Source: Sphingobacterium multivorum
Lineage (GTDB): Bacteria > Bacteroidota > Bacteroidia > Sphingobacteriales > Sphingobacteriaceae
Assembly (NCBI RefSeq): GCF_039511225.1
Contig: NZ_CP154261.1
Coordinates: forward strand, 2,356,001 to 2,420,000
DNA: 64,000 nucleotides
Reading direction: 5' to 3'
Shown: positions 35,004-44,262 of the stretch, piece by piece
Position numbering within the stretch: position 1 is the stretch's first letter
Layout: each line of letters begins with the position of its first letter
Program-made: the position numbers and the translations under genes
Notes under the pieces: generated by a model
What the model saw: the letters and a program-made list of their open reading frames with translations, nothing else
Databases searched by the model: none
Told to the model about the DNA's origin: nothing

Positions 35004-36071
35004 ATGGAAGTCATAGAAAGTTTGGGCTATCAGGTATATTTTGATGATACGTTGGCCTCTTTGGAGGCGTTTTTAGCTGAGCGCAGTTACTCAAAGATCA
35101 TCGTCTTGGTGGATACCAACACCTTGGATAATTGTTTACCCTTATTTCAGCAGGCCTTACCCAATTTGGCGAATTATGATGTGATAGAAGTAGATCCTGG
35201 CGAGGAAAATAAAAATATTGATTTCTGTATTGGCGTATGGCATAATATGCTCGATTTCGGAGCGGATAGGCATTCGTTGATGATCAACCTGGGTGGTGGG
35301 GTAGTCACCGATATGGGGGGATTTGCAGCGTCAACTTTCAAAAGAGGGATGGATTTTATTCAAATTCCGACGACTTTACTTTCCCAGGTAGATGCATCGG
35401 TAGGAGGTAAGACCGGTATTGATATGGGCAGTGTGAAAAATATTATTGGAACTTTTGCACAACCTCAAGCAGTATTTATTTCGAGCCAGTTTTTGAAAAC
35501 CTTAGATCAGCGTCAGTTAATCTCAGGTTTTGCTGAAGTAATCAAACATGGACTGATCTTCGATCGGGATTACTACGAGCGAGTGAAAACATTGGAGATC
35601 GATCAAATCGACAATTCTTTGGTCAAGCATTCTGTTTCGATCAAAAACCGTGTTATCCTTGAGGATCCGAAAGAAAAAGGACTACGTAAAATATTAAACT
35701 TTGGTCATACAATTGGTCATGCTATTGAGGGATACTCTTTGTTGAATGATGCTTCACCTTTATTACATGGAGAAGCTATTGCAGCGGGAATGATTTGTGA
35801 GGGGTATCTATCACATAAATTGAATGGTCTGCCTTTGGATGAATTAAACGATTTGATCCAAACCTTCAGAAAATACTTTAAAGATTATACATTTGATTCA
35901 TCCATTGATACAGCCTTGTTGGATTTGATGCGAAATGATAAGAAAAACTTGTCCAATCAGATCGGTTTTGCATTGCTTGACCAAATTGGCAGTTGTCAAT
36001 ATGATATCTACGTTTCTGAGGAAGATATTATTGAAAGCCTTGATTTTTACCGTGAGCTAATCGCACCATAA
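35004..36071 (+). CDS. aroB: 3-dehydroquinate synthase
   Basis: Second step of the shikimate pathway, turning DAHP into 3-dehydroquinate with catalytic NAD and a divalent metal, in the cytosol. At 355 residues it is the usual length. Family marks are EENKNIDFC, the NAD-binding GGGVVTDMGGFAASTFKRG (about 96-114), PTTLLSQVDASVGGKTGID with the active-site lysine, and the metal ligands in FAEVIKHGLI, NFGHTIGHAIEG and LLHGEAIAAGM. It is followed by a terminator at 36080-36112. Confidence 0.95.
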   Translation: MEVIESLGYQVYFDDTLASLEAFLAERSYSKIIVLVDTNTLDNCLPLFQQALPNLANYDVIEVDPGEENKNIDFCIGVWHNMLDFGADRHSLMINLGGGVVTDMGGFAASTFKRGMDFIQIPTTLLSQVDASVGGKTGIDMGSVKNIIGTFAQPQAVFISSQFLKTLDQRQLISGFAEVIKHGLIFDRDYYERVKTLEIDQIDNSLVKHSVSIKNRVILEDPKEKGLRKILNFGHTIGHAIEGYSLLNDASPLLHGEAIAAGMICEGYLSHKLNGLPLDELNDLIQTFRKYFKDYTFDSSIDTALLDLMRNDKKNLSNQIGFALLDQIGSCQYDIYVSEEDIIESLDFYRELIAP

Positions 36072-36079
36072 TAAAACAG

Positions 36080-36112
36080 AAAAGCCGTGTATCGGGAGAA
36101 TGCACGGCTTTT
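36080..36112 (+). terminator. hairpin terminator after aroB
   Basis: AAAAGCCGTG pairs exactly with CACGGCTTTT around a loop of about 13 nt and is followed by TTCTTT. Confidence 0.82.
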
Positions 36113-36192
36113 CTTTACAGCTATTTTTATCGCGATTTCGTTTCGTAAAATAGTAAACCTAAACTTTAATCATCATAATAACCATTTATATC

Positions 36193-36906
36193 ATGAATAG
36201 AATCTTCGTTTTTCTGTTTCTCCTGTTGGGGATATCAGCTGCTGTTCAGGCACAAAGGCAAGTATTGATCTTTAGCAAGACAAAAGGGTTTAGACACGGA
36301 AGCATCGAAAAGGGTGCGCAGGTACTTAAGCAATTGCTTGATAAAGAAAAGATAAAATCTGATCATTCGGAGGATGCAGCTCTGTTTACCGATCAGGGAT
36401 TGAACAAATATGACGCCGTTATCTTTCTGAGCACAACCGGCGATATTCTCGATAGTGCGCAACAGGAAGCATTTGTGCGGTATATACAATCGGGAAAAGG
36501 ATTTGTGGGTATCCATGCTGCGACGGACACTGAGTTTGATTGGCCCTGGTATAATGGTCTTGTAGGGGCATATTTTGCGTCTCATCCTGCAGTACAAAAA
36601 GCCAAAATTGATGTACTGGATAGAAAACATCCAGCTACCAAGCACCTCGATCCGATCTGGTGGCACAAGGATGAGTGGTATAACTTCAAGGATGTAAAGG
36701 GTGGTCTGCATGTTTTGATGAATCTGGATGAAAAAAGCTACCAGAATGGAAAAATGGGTGATCAACATCCAATTTCCTGGACCCAAAGCTACGACGGGGG
36801 AAAAGTATTCTATACCGGCCTTGGACATACCGATGAGTCCTATGACGAACCTGAATTCCAAAAACATCTCATTGGAGGAATTCTATCTGTTCTTCCTAAG
36901 AAATAG
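36193..36906 (+). CDS. secreted ThuA-like domain protein
   Basis: A 237-residue exported protein with a signal peptide ending VQAQ. The mature part is a ThuA-like domain (glutamine-amidotransferase-like flavodoxin fold): VLIFSKTKGFRHGSIEKG, YDAVIFLSTTGDIL, GKGFVGIHAATDTEFDWPWYNGLVGAYFASHP, HPISWTQSYDGGKVFYTGLGHTDESY. Family members are linked to sugar (trehalose/sucrose) utilisation in rhizobia and are abundant as exported domains in Bacteroidota, where the biochemical role is unclear. A cysteine nucleophile is not seen at the amidotransferase position. The gene stands alone, flanked by terminators. Confidence 0.87.
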   Translation: MNRIFVFLFLLLGISAAVQAQRQVLIFSKTKGFRHGSIEKGAQVLKQLLDKEKIKSDHSEDAALFTDQGLNKYDAVIFLSTTGDILDSAQQEAFVRYIQSGKGFVGIHAATDTEFDWPWYNGLVGAYFASHPAVQKAKIDVLDRKHPATKHLDPIWWHKDEWYNFKDVKGGLHVLMNLDEKSYQNGKMGDQHPISWTQSYDGGKVFYTGLGHTDESYDEPEFQKHLIGGILSVLPKK

Positions 36907-36971
36907 TAAGCTATTGACCGATTTTCTTAAATAGGGCGTACCTTACGTGGCTTTTTAGCAAGGACACAATG

Positions 36972-37010
36972 AAAAGTTCCAAATGGTCATTCCATTTGGA
37001 ACTTTTTTTT
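36972..37010 (+). terminator. hairpin terminator after the ThuA-like gene
   Basis: A perfect 15-bp stem (AAAAGTTCCAAATGG with its complement) around a TCATT loop, followed by a long T-run. It also lies beyond the 3' end of the convergent TonB receptor gene. Confidence 0.88.
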
Positions 37011-37058
37011 CGAGAATAGCGAAATCGGAAGACTATTGATTTCACCATTTGCTCGGGT

Positions 37059-38945
37059 TTAATAGTTTAGTTTATATTTTGCCCCCACACTAAACCAACG
37101 ACCAGGCATTGGAACGGCCGCAGCTTCTATATAACTCTTGTCAAATATATTTTGTACATCGGCAAAGATATTTAAGTCTTGGAATTGGTACGATCCTCTT
37201 ACGTCAGCAATGAAATAAGATTTGTAACTGATACGCTCATTAAAGCGGTTGGCAGAAGTGAACATCCAATTCTTGTAGTTTATGGTAAAGTTGGCAATAA
37301 CTTGATGCCTTAGGCTCTCAATAGCATATTTGGATAGTATCCCATCTGCTAGTGTTATGCTTGGATTGAGATAATTATAACTTAGCGTTGTAAAGTATCG
37401 TGTTGTGGCGCTGGGATCATTGATATTATATCGGAATGAAGCATTGAATCCATCAATTTTGTTTTTTCCAATATTAATCGGTTTCCATGGAACGACCGTT
37501 CCGCTTCCGGTATTGGCATCCTCTTTTTGCCAGTCGATAAAATCGTTTATTCTTCGATGGAAATAGCCCGCTTGTGCAATAACTCGATTGGATAAGTATT
37601 TTATACCACCTTCGATCTGATAGGCATTTTCAGAGCTCAGTGTGGGGTTTCCGACGTTGGCTGTCTGATTGGTGTAAAGATCCGTGAAGGAAGGGATACG
37701 TTGGCTAGAACCTGCGTTGACTACAATCTTCCAATGTTCGGTGATATCATATCCTAGATCTAGCCCCGGAAATACCTGCCAGCCAAATTTTGAGTTATAA
37801 TTGATATAGGCACCTGAGTTGATCATCAGTTTTTCGATCGCCTCTGTTTTGAATTCAAGGTAGCCACCGTAATTCTCCCGGTTATGGTCGCCAATACTGG
37901 TGCTATTGATGCGTTCAAATCGACTTTCTAATCCTAAGCCAAATGTACCATAACTTTGCTCCAATGTGGCATTGATTTCAGCTCCAAAGACGTTGCTGTA
38001 ATGTTTGGACCTACCTTTGGTTGTTTCTCTGCCTAAATACCAATATTCATCTTCGTTGTAGCGGTTACTGATGCGTGGACTGATGGAAAATGCCTGTGTT
38101 AATTGATGCTTGGACTGCAGGGAAGCGAAAGCTGTCTTAACCTGTTCATAAGCTTCCTTGTCATTCGGTGCAGCATAGTAACCATTGGCTCCAAATTGAT
38201 TGTTGATATAGCCAACATTGGCTTTTATCATATTGGCTGTATTCGGTTGATATGTCCCGTCATAATAGAGTTTATTATTGTTAGAGGCTGTATTATAGCG
38301 TTGTCCATTCGAATCTTCGTGGCCAAAATATAAACCGTGGCTTGTTTGCTTGGTTAAGAACTGTGAGCCAAGCTGAACACCTTTACCATAATACTTGCCT
38401 GCACTTGTCTGCTCATTATCTTTGAATGAAGAACCACCATACACTTGGGCGCTAATCTGATTCGATTCCATTTTTTTTGTCACGATGTTAATGGCGCCAG
38501 TTAGCGCATTAATGCCGAAAATTCTGGATGCTGGTCCTCGAATGATTTCGATACGCTCGATGGCCTCCAGCGGAACCGGAAGGTTCATATTGTGATGGGC
38601 ACTCTGTGGATCGGTGATTTTAACACCATTGAGTAGGATCGCCGTCTGTTCAAAAGAGCCTCCGTCGATACTTATATCTGCCTGCGAACCGAATGGTCCA
38701 CGTTGGCGAATATCAACTCCTGGGATATTGCTAAGCAATTCGTTGATTGATCGATTTGGTAGTCTCTGTATATCTTCCTGCGTCAATATTTGGATGTTCT
38801 TGCTTTGTTTTGAAAAAGGGATCTGTAAGCGATTTTGATTAATGATGACTTCACCCAAAGCGGTTGTGTCTTTAATCTGCGCAGTCGCGGCTCCAATACT
38901 CAGTACTAGTGCAAGTTTTGTTAACGTAATATTCTTATTCAACAT
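37059..38945 (-). CDS. BtuB-like TonB-dependent outer-membrane receptor
   Basis: A 628-residue receptor without the carboxypeptidase-D domain of SusC proteins. It has a signal peptide, a TonB-box-like GEVIINQNR, a plug with IQRLPNRSINELLSNIPGVDIRQRG and RIEIIRGPASRIFGINALTGAINIVTKK, then a 22-strand-type barrel ending GAKYKLNY. Size and plug pattern resemble BtuB/iron-complex receptors; the ligand (cobalamin, siderophore or heme) cannot be decided. The upstream space of about 100 bp is too short for a cobalamin riboswitch and shows a constitutive-type promoter at 38967-38996. Confidence 0.88.
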   Translation of the reverse strand: MLNKNITLTKLALVLSIGAATAQIKDTTALGEVIINQNRLQIPFSKQSKNIQILTQEDIQRLPNRSINELLSNIPGVDIRQRGPFGSQADISIDGGSFEQTAILLNGVKITDPQSAHHNMNLPVPLEAIERIEIIRGPASRIFGINALTGAINIVTKKMESNQISAQVYGGSSFKDNEQTSAGKYYGKGVQLGSQFLTKQTSHGLYFGHEDSNGQRYNTASNNNKLYYDGTYQPNTANMIKANVGYINNQFGANGYYAAPNDKEAYEQVKTAFASLQSKHQLTQAFSISPRISNRYNEDEYWYLGRETTKGRSKHYSNVFGAEINATLEQSYGTFGLGLESRFERINSTSIGDHNRENYGGYLEFKTEAIEKLMINSGAYINYNSKFGWQVFPGLDLGYDITEHWKIVVNAGSSQRIPSFTDLYTNQTANVGNPTLSSENAYQIEGGIKYLSNRVIAQAGYFHRRINDFIDWQKEDANTGSGTVVPWKPINIGKNKIDGFNASFRYNINDPSATTRYFTTLSYNYLNPSITLADGILSKYAIESLRHQVIANFTINYKNWMFTSANRFNERISYKSYFIADVRGSYQFQDLNIFADVQNIFDKSYIEAAAVPMPGRWFSVGAKYKLNY

Positions 38946-38966
38946 GTTTTCCTAGATTTTACGCTG

Positions 38967-38996
38967 CAAAAGTAGCTTAGCAGATTAAAAAACAAA
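38967..38996 (-). promoter_or_regulatory. promoter of the BtuB-like receptor
   Basis: Minus strand TTTG, an 18-bp spacer and TACTTTTG followed by C: both elements of the Bacteroidota promoter are present. The leader to the ATG at 38945 is about 18 nt. Confidence 0.7.
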
Positions 38997-39046
38997 TAGT
39001 CCGGCGCGAATAATATTGGTAGTCCGGGTGGTGTTCTATAACCTTC

Positions 39047-39997
39047 TTATATCCATTCTTCTCGACCGATACGCTTTTTCCCTGTTATATCGATGTGATC
39101 TTGCTTGTTGGTGCTTTTTATTTTTTCGATGTTGGTCAAATCGGGTTGGCCAGATTCGAGCCAGGCGGAATACCAATAGGAGGCAACACGTAAGATGGTT
39201 TTTTGCATTCTCCTTTCTACCATACCGTTCATGGCTTCATGATAGGCTCTGGCATAATTATCAGAGTAGGTCCATACCAGTTGATTGTTTCGTTCAATAA
39301 ATGATTTTTTTTGAGATGCCTTAAATTGACGATCGAGACCAGCTTCAATCGTTAAGACAGAATCCACAAGGCGATTACTTTCGTAAACAATAACCCAGGC
39401 TTCTTGTAGAGGATCTTTGATATAGCTCGCTTTTCCGACGCGAAGGTTGTATTTTTCGGAAAACATTTCCGGTAAGCGGCTTTCCCAGAATGCATGTATG
39501 CCTAGTTGATTGGTGAGCTGTCCATTGTAATTTTTAGTCGTATGCAATGGAACATGGGCGTCTGCAATATAATGGCCCAGTTCTGCTGAGTGTTTGATGA
39601 TCCGTTTATAATCTTTTGCTTGAAAGGCCTTAACAAGCTTTTGATAGGTAAGGTTGATTTGCCAGGGTACTATACCATTTTTTAACAATTGACTTTCTTG
39701 AAATCTTTCTTTGGCTTGTGACCAATGTAGGGGTATGGTATCAATTGTACTTTCGTTAAGGTAGTCCTCCATATCGATAAAATGCCTCGGGCCTTCAGCG
39801 CTATCTGTGAAGCAACGTTTGTCTGGATCGACCGCTTTTTCGGTAATAAGGTCGATATTGGATTTATAAAATTTTGCCAACTTTGCTGGTAGGGCGAAAA
39901 CGGCATAATGATTAATTTTTTTATGCGCAAAAAATCCCCACGATGTTAAAATTAGCATGGCGATTATGCAAAGCATCTGATAAAATAGAGACTTCAT
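39047..39997 (-). CDS. exported zinc-dependent phospholipase C / S1-P1 nuclease-like protein
   Basis: A 316-residue exported hydrolase of the zinc-dependent phospholipase C / P1 nuclease fold. After a hydrophobic signal the mature chain probably begins at tryptophan (SWGFFAHKKINHYAVF), which in this fold supplies N-terminal zinc ligands. Further ligands are visible as HFIDMEDY, HSAELGHYIADAHVPLH and HAFWESRL. All three zinc sites look intact. Whether the substrate is a phospholipid or nucleic acid cannot be decided. It precedes the receptor gene on the same strand with about 100 bp and a new promoter between, so it is probably a separate unit. Confidence 0.8.
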   Translation of the reverse strand: MKSLFYQMLCIIAMLILTSWGFFAHKKINHYAVFALPAKLAKFYKSNIDLITEKAVDPDKRCFTDSAEGPRHFIDMEDYLNESTIDTIPLHWSQAKERFQESQLLKNGIVPWQINLTYQKLVKAFQAKDYKRIIKHSAELGHYIADAHVPLHTTKNYNGQLTNQLGIHAFWESRLPEMFSEKYNLRVGKASYIKDPLQEAWVIVYESNRLVDSVLTIEAGLDRQFKASQKKSFIERNNQLVWTYSDNYARAYHEAMNGMVERRMQKTILRVASYWYSAWLESGQPDLTNIEKIKSTNKQDHIDITGKKRIGREEWI

Positions 39998-40128
39998 GGG
40001 GTATCAAACTGGCTATTAATTAATTGTTGATATTAAATATACATAAAGGAAAATTAAAAATGGATTAACTGCATTTTTTATTGATGTTAATTTATATTTT
40101 CTTAACATAACTAAACAATAAAATAATA

Positions 40129-40156
40129 TTGATACTCGTTAAAATTGATTAATTTG
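40129..40156 (+). promoter_or_regulatory. probable promoter of the glycosyltransferase-FKBP-AKR operon
   Basis: TTG, a 17-bp spacer and TTAATTTG followed by C (one mismatch to TAnnTTTG). The box overlaps the first codons of the longer reading frame that opens at 40145, supporting the ATG at 40178 as start. Confidence 0.45.
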
Positions 40157-40177
40157 CCGACACAAAATGCAGTCATT

Positions 40178-41164
40178 ATGAAAATATTGTATGCCGTACA
40201 AGGGACAGGAAACGGACATCTGAGCCGTGCAATGGATATTGTCCCCTGTCTGAGGGAGTTAGGGGAAGTCGATGTTTTGGTTAGTGGAATTCAAGCGGAT
40301 CTATCATTACCTTTTGAAGTGAAATACCGTTATCACGGGCTGAGTTTTATCTTTGGTAAATCCGGCGGGGTAGACCTGTGGAAAACTTTTATGAGTTCGA
40401 CGATCCGCAAATTTACGAATGAAATTAAGAGCTTACCCATCGAAAACTATGATTTGGTGATCAATGATTTTGAACCGATCTCTGCCTGGGCTTGTCATTC
40501 AAAAGATTTAGAATGCATTGGCTTGAGCCATCAGATCGCTGCCTTAGATCCATCGAGCCCTAAGCCAGAAGATAGTGACATGTTGGGCAAATTTATCATG
40601 AAAAATTATGCTCCGTCTACCCATTCCTATGGTTTCCATTTCAAGCGGTACGGCAAGAACATTTATCCACCGGTTATCCGCAATGCTGTTCGTGAATTAA
40701 ATGTCACCGATCAGGGACATTACACGGTTTACCTCCCCGCATATGACGATGCGCATCTTTTAAAGCATTTGATGAAGTTTCCGGACGTGAAATGGGATGT
40801 CTTTAGTAAACACAATTCAAAGGCATTTGACATGAAAAATGTAACGATAAGACCGATCAATAACCAATCTTTTATTGATAGTATGGCATCTTCTTCTGGA
40901 GTTTTATGTGGGGCGGGTTTTGAAACACCGGCAGAAGCGTTATATTTGAAAAAGAAACTGTTAGTTATCCCAATGAAAAACCAGTATGAGCAGCATTTGA
41001 ATGCAGCGTCATTGGAAGAGATGGGAGTGCCTGTAATTTCGAGTTTAAAACAGAAGAACATGCTGGCGATAGAAGCCTGGCTCAACAGTAAATCTAGGGT
41101 TGACGTTGATTACCCTAATATCACGCAAGAAATTATAAATGAAATCGTGCAGAAGCACCGTTAA
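40178..41164 (+). CDS. MurG-like (GT28-type) glycosyltransferase
   Basis: A 328-residue predicted GT-B glycosyltransferase. The N-terminal KILYAVQGTGNGHLSRAMDI (from the ATG at 40178) is the glycine-rich loop of MurG/MGDG-synthase-like enzymes. The C-terminal half has SGVLCGAGFETPAEALYLKKKLLVIPMKNQYEQHLNA, the donor-binding region of this group. An in-frame ATG at 40145 would add 11 residues but collides with the promoter. No membrane helices are seen; it likely sits on the membrane surface. Donor and acceptor are unknown. First gene of a three-gene unit, 6 bp before the FKBP gene. Confidence 0.82.
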   Translation: MKILYAVQGTGNGHLSRAMDIVPCLRELGEVDVLVSGIQADLSLPFEVKYRYHGLSFIFGKSGGVDLWKTFMSSTIRKFTNEIKSLPIENYDLVINDFEPISAWACHSKDLECIGLSHQIAALDPSSPKPEDSDMLGKFIMKNYAPSTHSYGFHFKRYGKNIYPPVIRNAVRELNVTDQGHYTVYLPAYDDAHLLKHLMKFPDVKWDVFSKHNSKAFDMKNVTIRPINNQSFIDSMASSSGVLCGAGFETPAEALYLKKKLLVIPMKNQYEQHLNAASLEEMGVPVISSLKQKNMLAIEAWLNSKSRVDVDYPNITQEIINEIVQKHR

Positions 41165-41170
41165 ACACAC

Positions 41171-41902
41171 ATGAAGTATATCGCATTAGCCCTATTATCC
41201 TTGACGACAGTCACAGGATTTGCTCAACAAAAAAAAACGAACACGACGGCAAAGAAGAAGGTCGTCGCAACTAAACCAAGTGCAACAAATCAACTTAAAA
41301 CGAAGGCCGATTCTGTGTCTTATGCATTTGGTGCCGATATCGGAAATTCCCTAAAGTCTATTGAGATCGATTATTTGAAGTCAGATGTCATTGCAAAAGC
41401 AATTTCGGATGTTCTGAAAGGGGAGAAGTCTCTATTGGAAGAGGGGCAAGGAAGAGCTGTTATCCAACAGGCAATCATGGACGTTCGTGCTAAAAAAGAG
41501 GCTGCTAGCCGTGCTGAAGAAGATAAATTTTTTGCCGAAAATGCAAAGGTTCCTGGGATGAAATCTACAGCTGAGGGAATTCAATATCTTGTTCTAAGTC
41601 AAACCGAAGGGCCAAAACCGAAAAGTGACGATGAGGTAACAGTGCATTATAAAGGTACCTTATTGAATGGAAAGCAATTTGATAGCTCATATGACCGTAA
41701 GGAGCCATTGAAACTATCCTTGGGTCAGGTGATCAAAGGTTGGCAGATTGGAATCCCGTTAATGTCTAAGGGTGCAAAGTATAAATTTTTCATACCAAGT
41801 AGATTAGCGTATGGCGAACGGGCAACAGGTGAAATTCCGGCAAACAGCACATTGGTGTTTGAGGTAGAATTGCTTGATATTGGCGCAGATGGAACAACGT
41901 AA
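41171..41902 (+). CDS. exported FKBP-type peptidyl-prolyl isomerase
   Basis: A periplasmic folding helper of 243 residues, Mip/FkpA type. It has a signal peptide ending GFAQ, a lysine/threonine-rich linker, an N-terminal dimerisation helix domain (about 45-115, SVSYAFGADIGNSLKS), and a C-terminal FKBP domain (about 135-240) with DDEVTVHYKGTLLNGKQFDSSYDR, VIKGWQIGIPLMSKG and PSRLAYGERATGEIPANSTLVFEVELL. Active-site aromatics are present. It lies 6 bp after the glycosyltransferase and its last codons overlap the aldo/keto reductase start by 14 bp. Confidence 0.93.
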   Translation: MKYIALALLSLTTVTGFAQQKKTNTTAKKKVVATKPSATNQLKTKADSVSYAFGADIGNSLKSIEIDYLKSDVIAKAISDVLKGEKSLLEEGQGRAVIQQAIMDVRAKKEAASRAEEDKFFAENAKVPGMKSTAEGIQYLVLSQTEGPKPKSDDEVTVHYKGTLLNGKQFDSSYDRKEPLKLSLGQVIKGWQIGIPLMSKGAKYKFFIPSRLAYGERATGEIPANSTLVFEVELLDIGADGTT

Positions 41903-42794
41903 ATTAGGTAATACAAGCTTAATCGTTTCGGAAATAGGTTTGGGCTGTATGTCGCTAAAAAGCAATCAGTCCAAACAATCGAAAGATATTATCCAAAAAG
42001 CTTACGACAAAGGGATCACTTTCTTCGATACCGCTGACCTCTACGATAAGGGGCTAAATGAGATGATCGTTGGGGAAGGTGTGCAAAGCTTTCGCAAACA
42101 AATTGTGTTGGCGTCGAAAGTTGGTAACCTTTGGCGTGCAGATGGATCAGGTTGGGATTGGAAAGCATCGAAGGACTATATTATCAAGGCTGTGGAAGGT
42201 TCGTTGTCACGTCTAAAAACGGACTACATCGACCTCTATCAGTTACATGGTGGTACGATAGAAGATCCGATAGAGGAGATTGTTGAAGCGTTTGAGTTGT
42301 TGAAAAAACAAGGGAAAATCCGTGCTTACGGTCTTTCATCAATTCGCCCAAATGTTATTAAGGCATTTTTATCCAAATCTGATATGGCCTCAGTTATGAT
42401 GCAATACAGCTTATTGGATAGAAGACCTGAAGAAGAAATCAGTAGCTTATTGGAAGAACGGGGTGTAAGTATCGTCGTACGCGGCGTATTAGCCAAAGGT
42501 GTTCTCATTAACAAACCTATTGAACCTTTTCTCCAATATAGTTCGGGAGAGGTGGCCCATATCGTGAGAAACTTGGCAAATCTTTCCAAACGTATCGGAA
42601 AAGACAATATGATTGTTGCTCTTTCTTATGTGCTTTCTAATGCAGCAGTAGCAACAGCACTTGTTGGTGTGAGTACCAAATTGCAATTGGATGAATTGAT
42701 CAGAGCAAAAGAGCAGATGATCAAATTAAGTGATTCGGATAAGCAGGTTCTATTGGAAGGTGTCCGGTCGTTATACTATACCGAACACCGGTAA
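41889..42794 (+). CDS. aldo/keto reductase
   Basis: A cytosolic NADPH-dependent carbonyl reductase of 301 residues. The ATG at 41889 (MEQRKLGNTSLIVSEIGLGC) overlaps the FKBP stop by 14 bp, suggesting translational coupling. The catalytic tetrad is visible as FDTADLYDKG (D, Y), VLASKVG (K) and DLYQLHGG (H). The NADP-binding end includes ALVGVSTKLQLDELI. The substrate is unknown; family members reduce aldehydes and oxo-sugars. It is convergent with kdsB with only 6 bp between stops and no terminator hairpin in the gap. Confidence 0.9.
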   Translation: MEQRKLGNTSLIVSEIGLGCMSLKSNQSKQSKDIIQKAYDKGITFFDTADLYDKGLNEMIVGEGVQSFRKQIVLASKVGNLWRADGSGWDWKASKDYIIKAVEGSLSRLKTDYIDLYQLHGGTIEDPIEEIVEAFELLKKQGKIRAYGLSSIRPNVIKAFLSKSDMASVMMQYSLLDRRPEEEISSLLEERGVSIVVRGVLAKGVLINKPIEPFLQYSSGEVAHIVRNLANLSKRIGKDNMIVALSYVLSNAAVATALVGVSTKLQLDELIRAKEQMIKLSDSDKQVLLEGVRSLYYTEHR

Positions 42795-42800
42795 GCTTTA

Positions 42801-43544
42801 CTATTTATTGAAAAATAGTCTTAATATTTTAGCGAGGTCTTCTTTTGTATCCACGGCGACAGTTTCATGCGTTGTAATTGCCGTTTGAATGGCGTAACCG
42901 TTTTCTAACCAGCGTAGCTGTTCCAATGCCTCTGCTTCTTCTAGCATAGAAATAGGAAGTTGTGTCAGGGCTTTTAATGTATCTACCTGGTAGGCATATA
43001 TTCCAATATGTTTATAGAATGTTTGTCTGTGTAACCATTGGTCTTTTTCCACGGCTCTTAAAAAAGGAATGGTTTGCCGACTGAAGTAGATGGCTTCTCC
43101 TTTGGTGTTTCGGACAACTTTGGGTATGTTTACATTAAATAGCTCCTCTTCTGCTGTAATTTCCTTGACCAAGGTCGCAATCTGCGTAGTGGTATCTTCA
43201 AAACAATTTGCTAAAAGATCAATTTGTGCGGGGTCGATAAAGGGTTCGTCACCCTGTATATTGATGGCAACATCATAGCCTCCTATATTCGTTATGACTT
43301 CGGCGCAACGATCTGTTCCCGATTGATGATGCGCTGCGGTCATGACGACTTCGCCACCAAAGGAGCGTACAGTCTGTGCGATGCGTTGGTCGTCAGTAGC
43401 AACAACAACCTCGTTTAATTTTGTTGATTTTTTGACCTGTTCATAGACACGCTGGATCATCGTTTTTCCTTCGATGTCGATTAGCGGTTTTCCAGGGAAT
43501 CTGCTCGATGCATATCGGGCAGGAATAATACCTAAAAATTTCAT
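42801..43544 (-). CDS. kdsB: 3-deoxy-manno-octulosonate cytidylyltransferase
   Basis: Activates KDO to CMP-KDO for lipopolysaccharide inner core, in the cytosol. The 247-residue protein starts MKFLGIIPARYASSRFPGKPL, the CTP-binding signature, and has VVVATDDQRIAQ, QSGTDRCAE and NIQGDEPFI typical of KdsB. Its presence implies a KDO-containing LPS. It is separated from the upstream deoxynucleoside kinase gene by a terminator, so it must have its own promoter in the short gap 43545-43585, where none is obvious. Confidence 0.95.
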   Translation of the reverse strand: MKFLGIIPARYASSRFPGKPLIDIEGKTMIQRVYEQVKKSTKLNEVVVATDDQRIAQTVRSFGGEVVMTAAHHQSGTDRCAEVITNIGGYDVAINIQGDEPFIDPAQIDLLANCFEDTTTQIATLVKEITAEEELFNVNIPKVVRNTKGEAIYFSRQTIPFLRAVEKDQWLHRQTFYKHIGIYAYQVDTLKALTQLPISMLEEAEALEQLRWLENGYAIQTAITTHETVAVDTKEDLAKILRLFFNK

Positions 43545-43585
43545 TTTTTATTTTTTATCATTGGCTGAGGAAATGCGCGTTTATT

Positions 43586-43622
43586 AAAAAGCCTGTAAAA
43601 TCAATTGACTTACAGGCTTTTT
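43586..43622 (-). terminator. hairpin terminator after the trpS-deoxynucleoside kinase pair
   Basis: AAAAAGCCTGTAA pairs exactly with TTACAGGCTTTTT around an 11-nt loop, just past the deoxynucleoside kinase stop on the minus strand. Confidence 0.85.
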
Positions 43623-43632
43623 GATATCGTAA

Positions 43633-44250
43633 TTATTCGAACAATCCAAATAATTCGGCTTCGATCTTTTGAATGATATTTCCGAGGTCCTCTGGGTTTG
43701 TGGTAAAATCCAGATTGTCTTTGTCGAGAATCATGACCTTACCGTCTTTGTAATTATTGATCCATTTATCGTATTTATCGTTTAGCTTTGACAAATAATC
43801 CAAACGAATTGCAGACTCATAATCACGGCCCCTTTTTTGGATATTATTCACCAGGGTAGGGACAGAGGCTTTGAGGTATATCAATAAATCCGGCGGTTTG
43901 ATATAGTGGATGATGCTTTGAAAAATATTACTATAGTTTTCAAAATCACGTGCGCTCATTAAGCCCATATCATACAAGTTTTCGGCAAAGATATAAGCAT
44001 CTTCATAAATGGTACGGTCCTGAATCATATCAATGCCGGTTTCCTGCAATTTTACAATATGTCTAAAGCGACTGTTGAGGAAAAAAATCTGAAGATTGAA
44101 AGCCCAGCGTTTCATGTCCGAATAAAAATCTTCCAGATAAGGGTTGTTGTCTACAGCTTCAAACTGAGGTTCAAATTTAAAGTGACTGGCCAACATTTCG
44201 GTTAATGTTGTTTTGCCGGCACCTATATTTCCAACGATAGCTATGTGCAT
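43633..44250 (-). CDS. deoxynucleoside kinase
   Basis: Phosphorylates deoxynucleosides for salvage, in the cytosol. 205 residues of the dCK/dGK/TK2-like family. P-loop GNIGAGKTTL (residues 7-16), FEAVDNNPYLEDFY with the base-clamping acidic residue, and the lid region QDRTIYEDAYIF carrying the DR(S/T) motif are present; LIYLKASVPTLVNNIQKRGRDYE is the LID arginine segment. Specificity (dA/dG versus dC) is not readable. Lies 12 bp downstream of trpS and shares its transcript. Confidence 0.92.
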   Translation of the reverse strand: MHIAIVGNIGAGKTTLTEMLASHFKFEPQFEAVDNNPYLEDFYSDMKRWAFNLQIFFLNSRFRHIVKLQETGIDMIQDRTIYEDAYIFAENLYDMGLMSARDFENYSNIFQSIIHYIKPPDLLIYLKASVPTLVNNIQKRGRDYESAIRLDYLSKLNDKYDKWINNYKDGKVMILDKDNLDFTTNPEDLGNIIQKIEAELFGLFE

Positions 44251-44262
44251 ATTATTTCTAGC

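Noticed and set aside
36235..36867. 210-codon open frame antisense to the ThuA-like gene
   Set aside because: The plus-strand frame has a signal peptide and recognisable family motifs; the antisense frame has neither.
38946..39046. Cobalamin riboswitch ahead of the BtuB-like receptor
   Set aside because: Only about 100 bp separate the genes, a -33/-7 promoter occupies the middle, and no B12-box sequence was seen.
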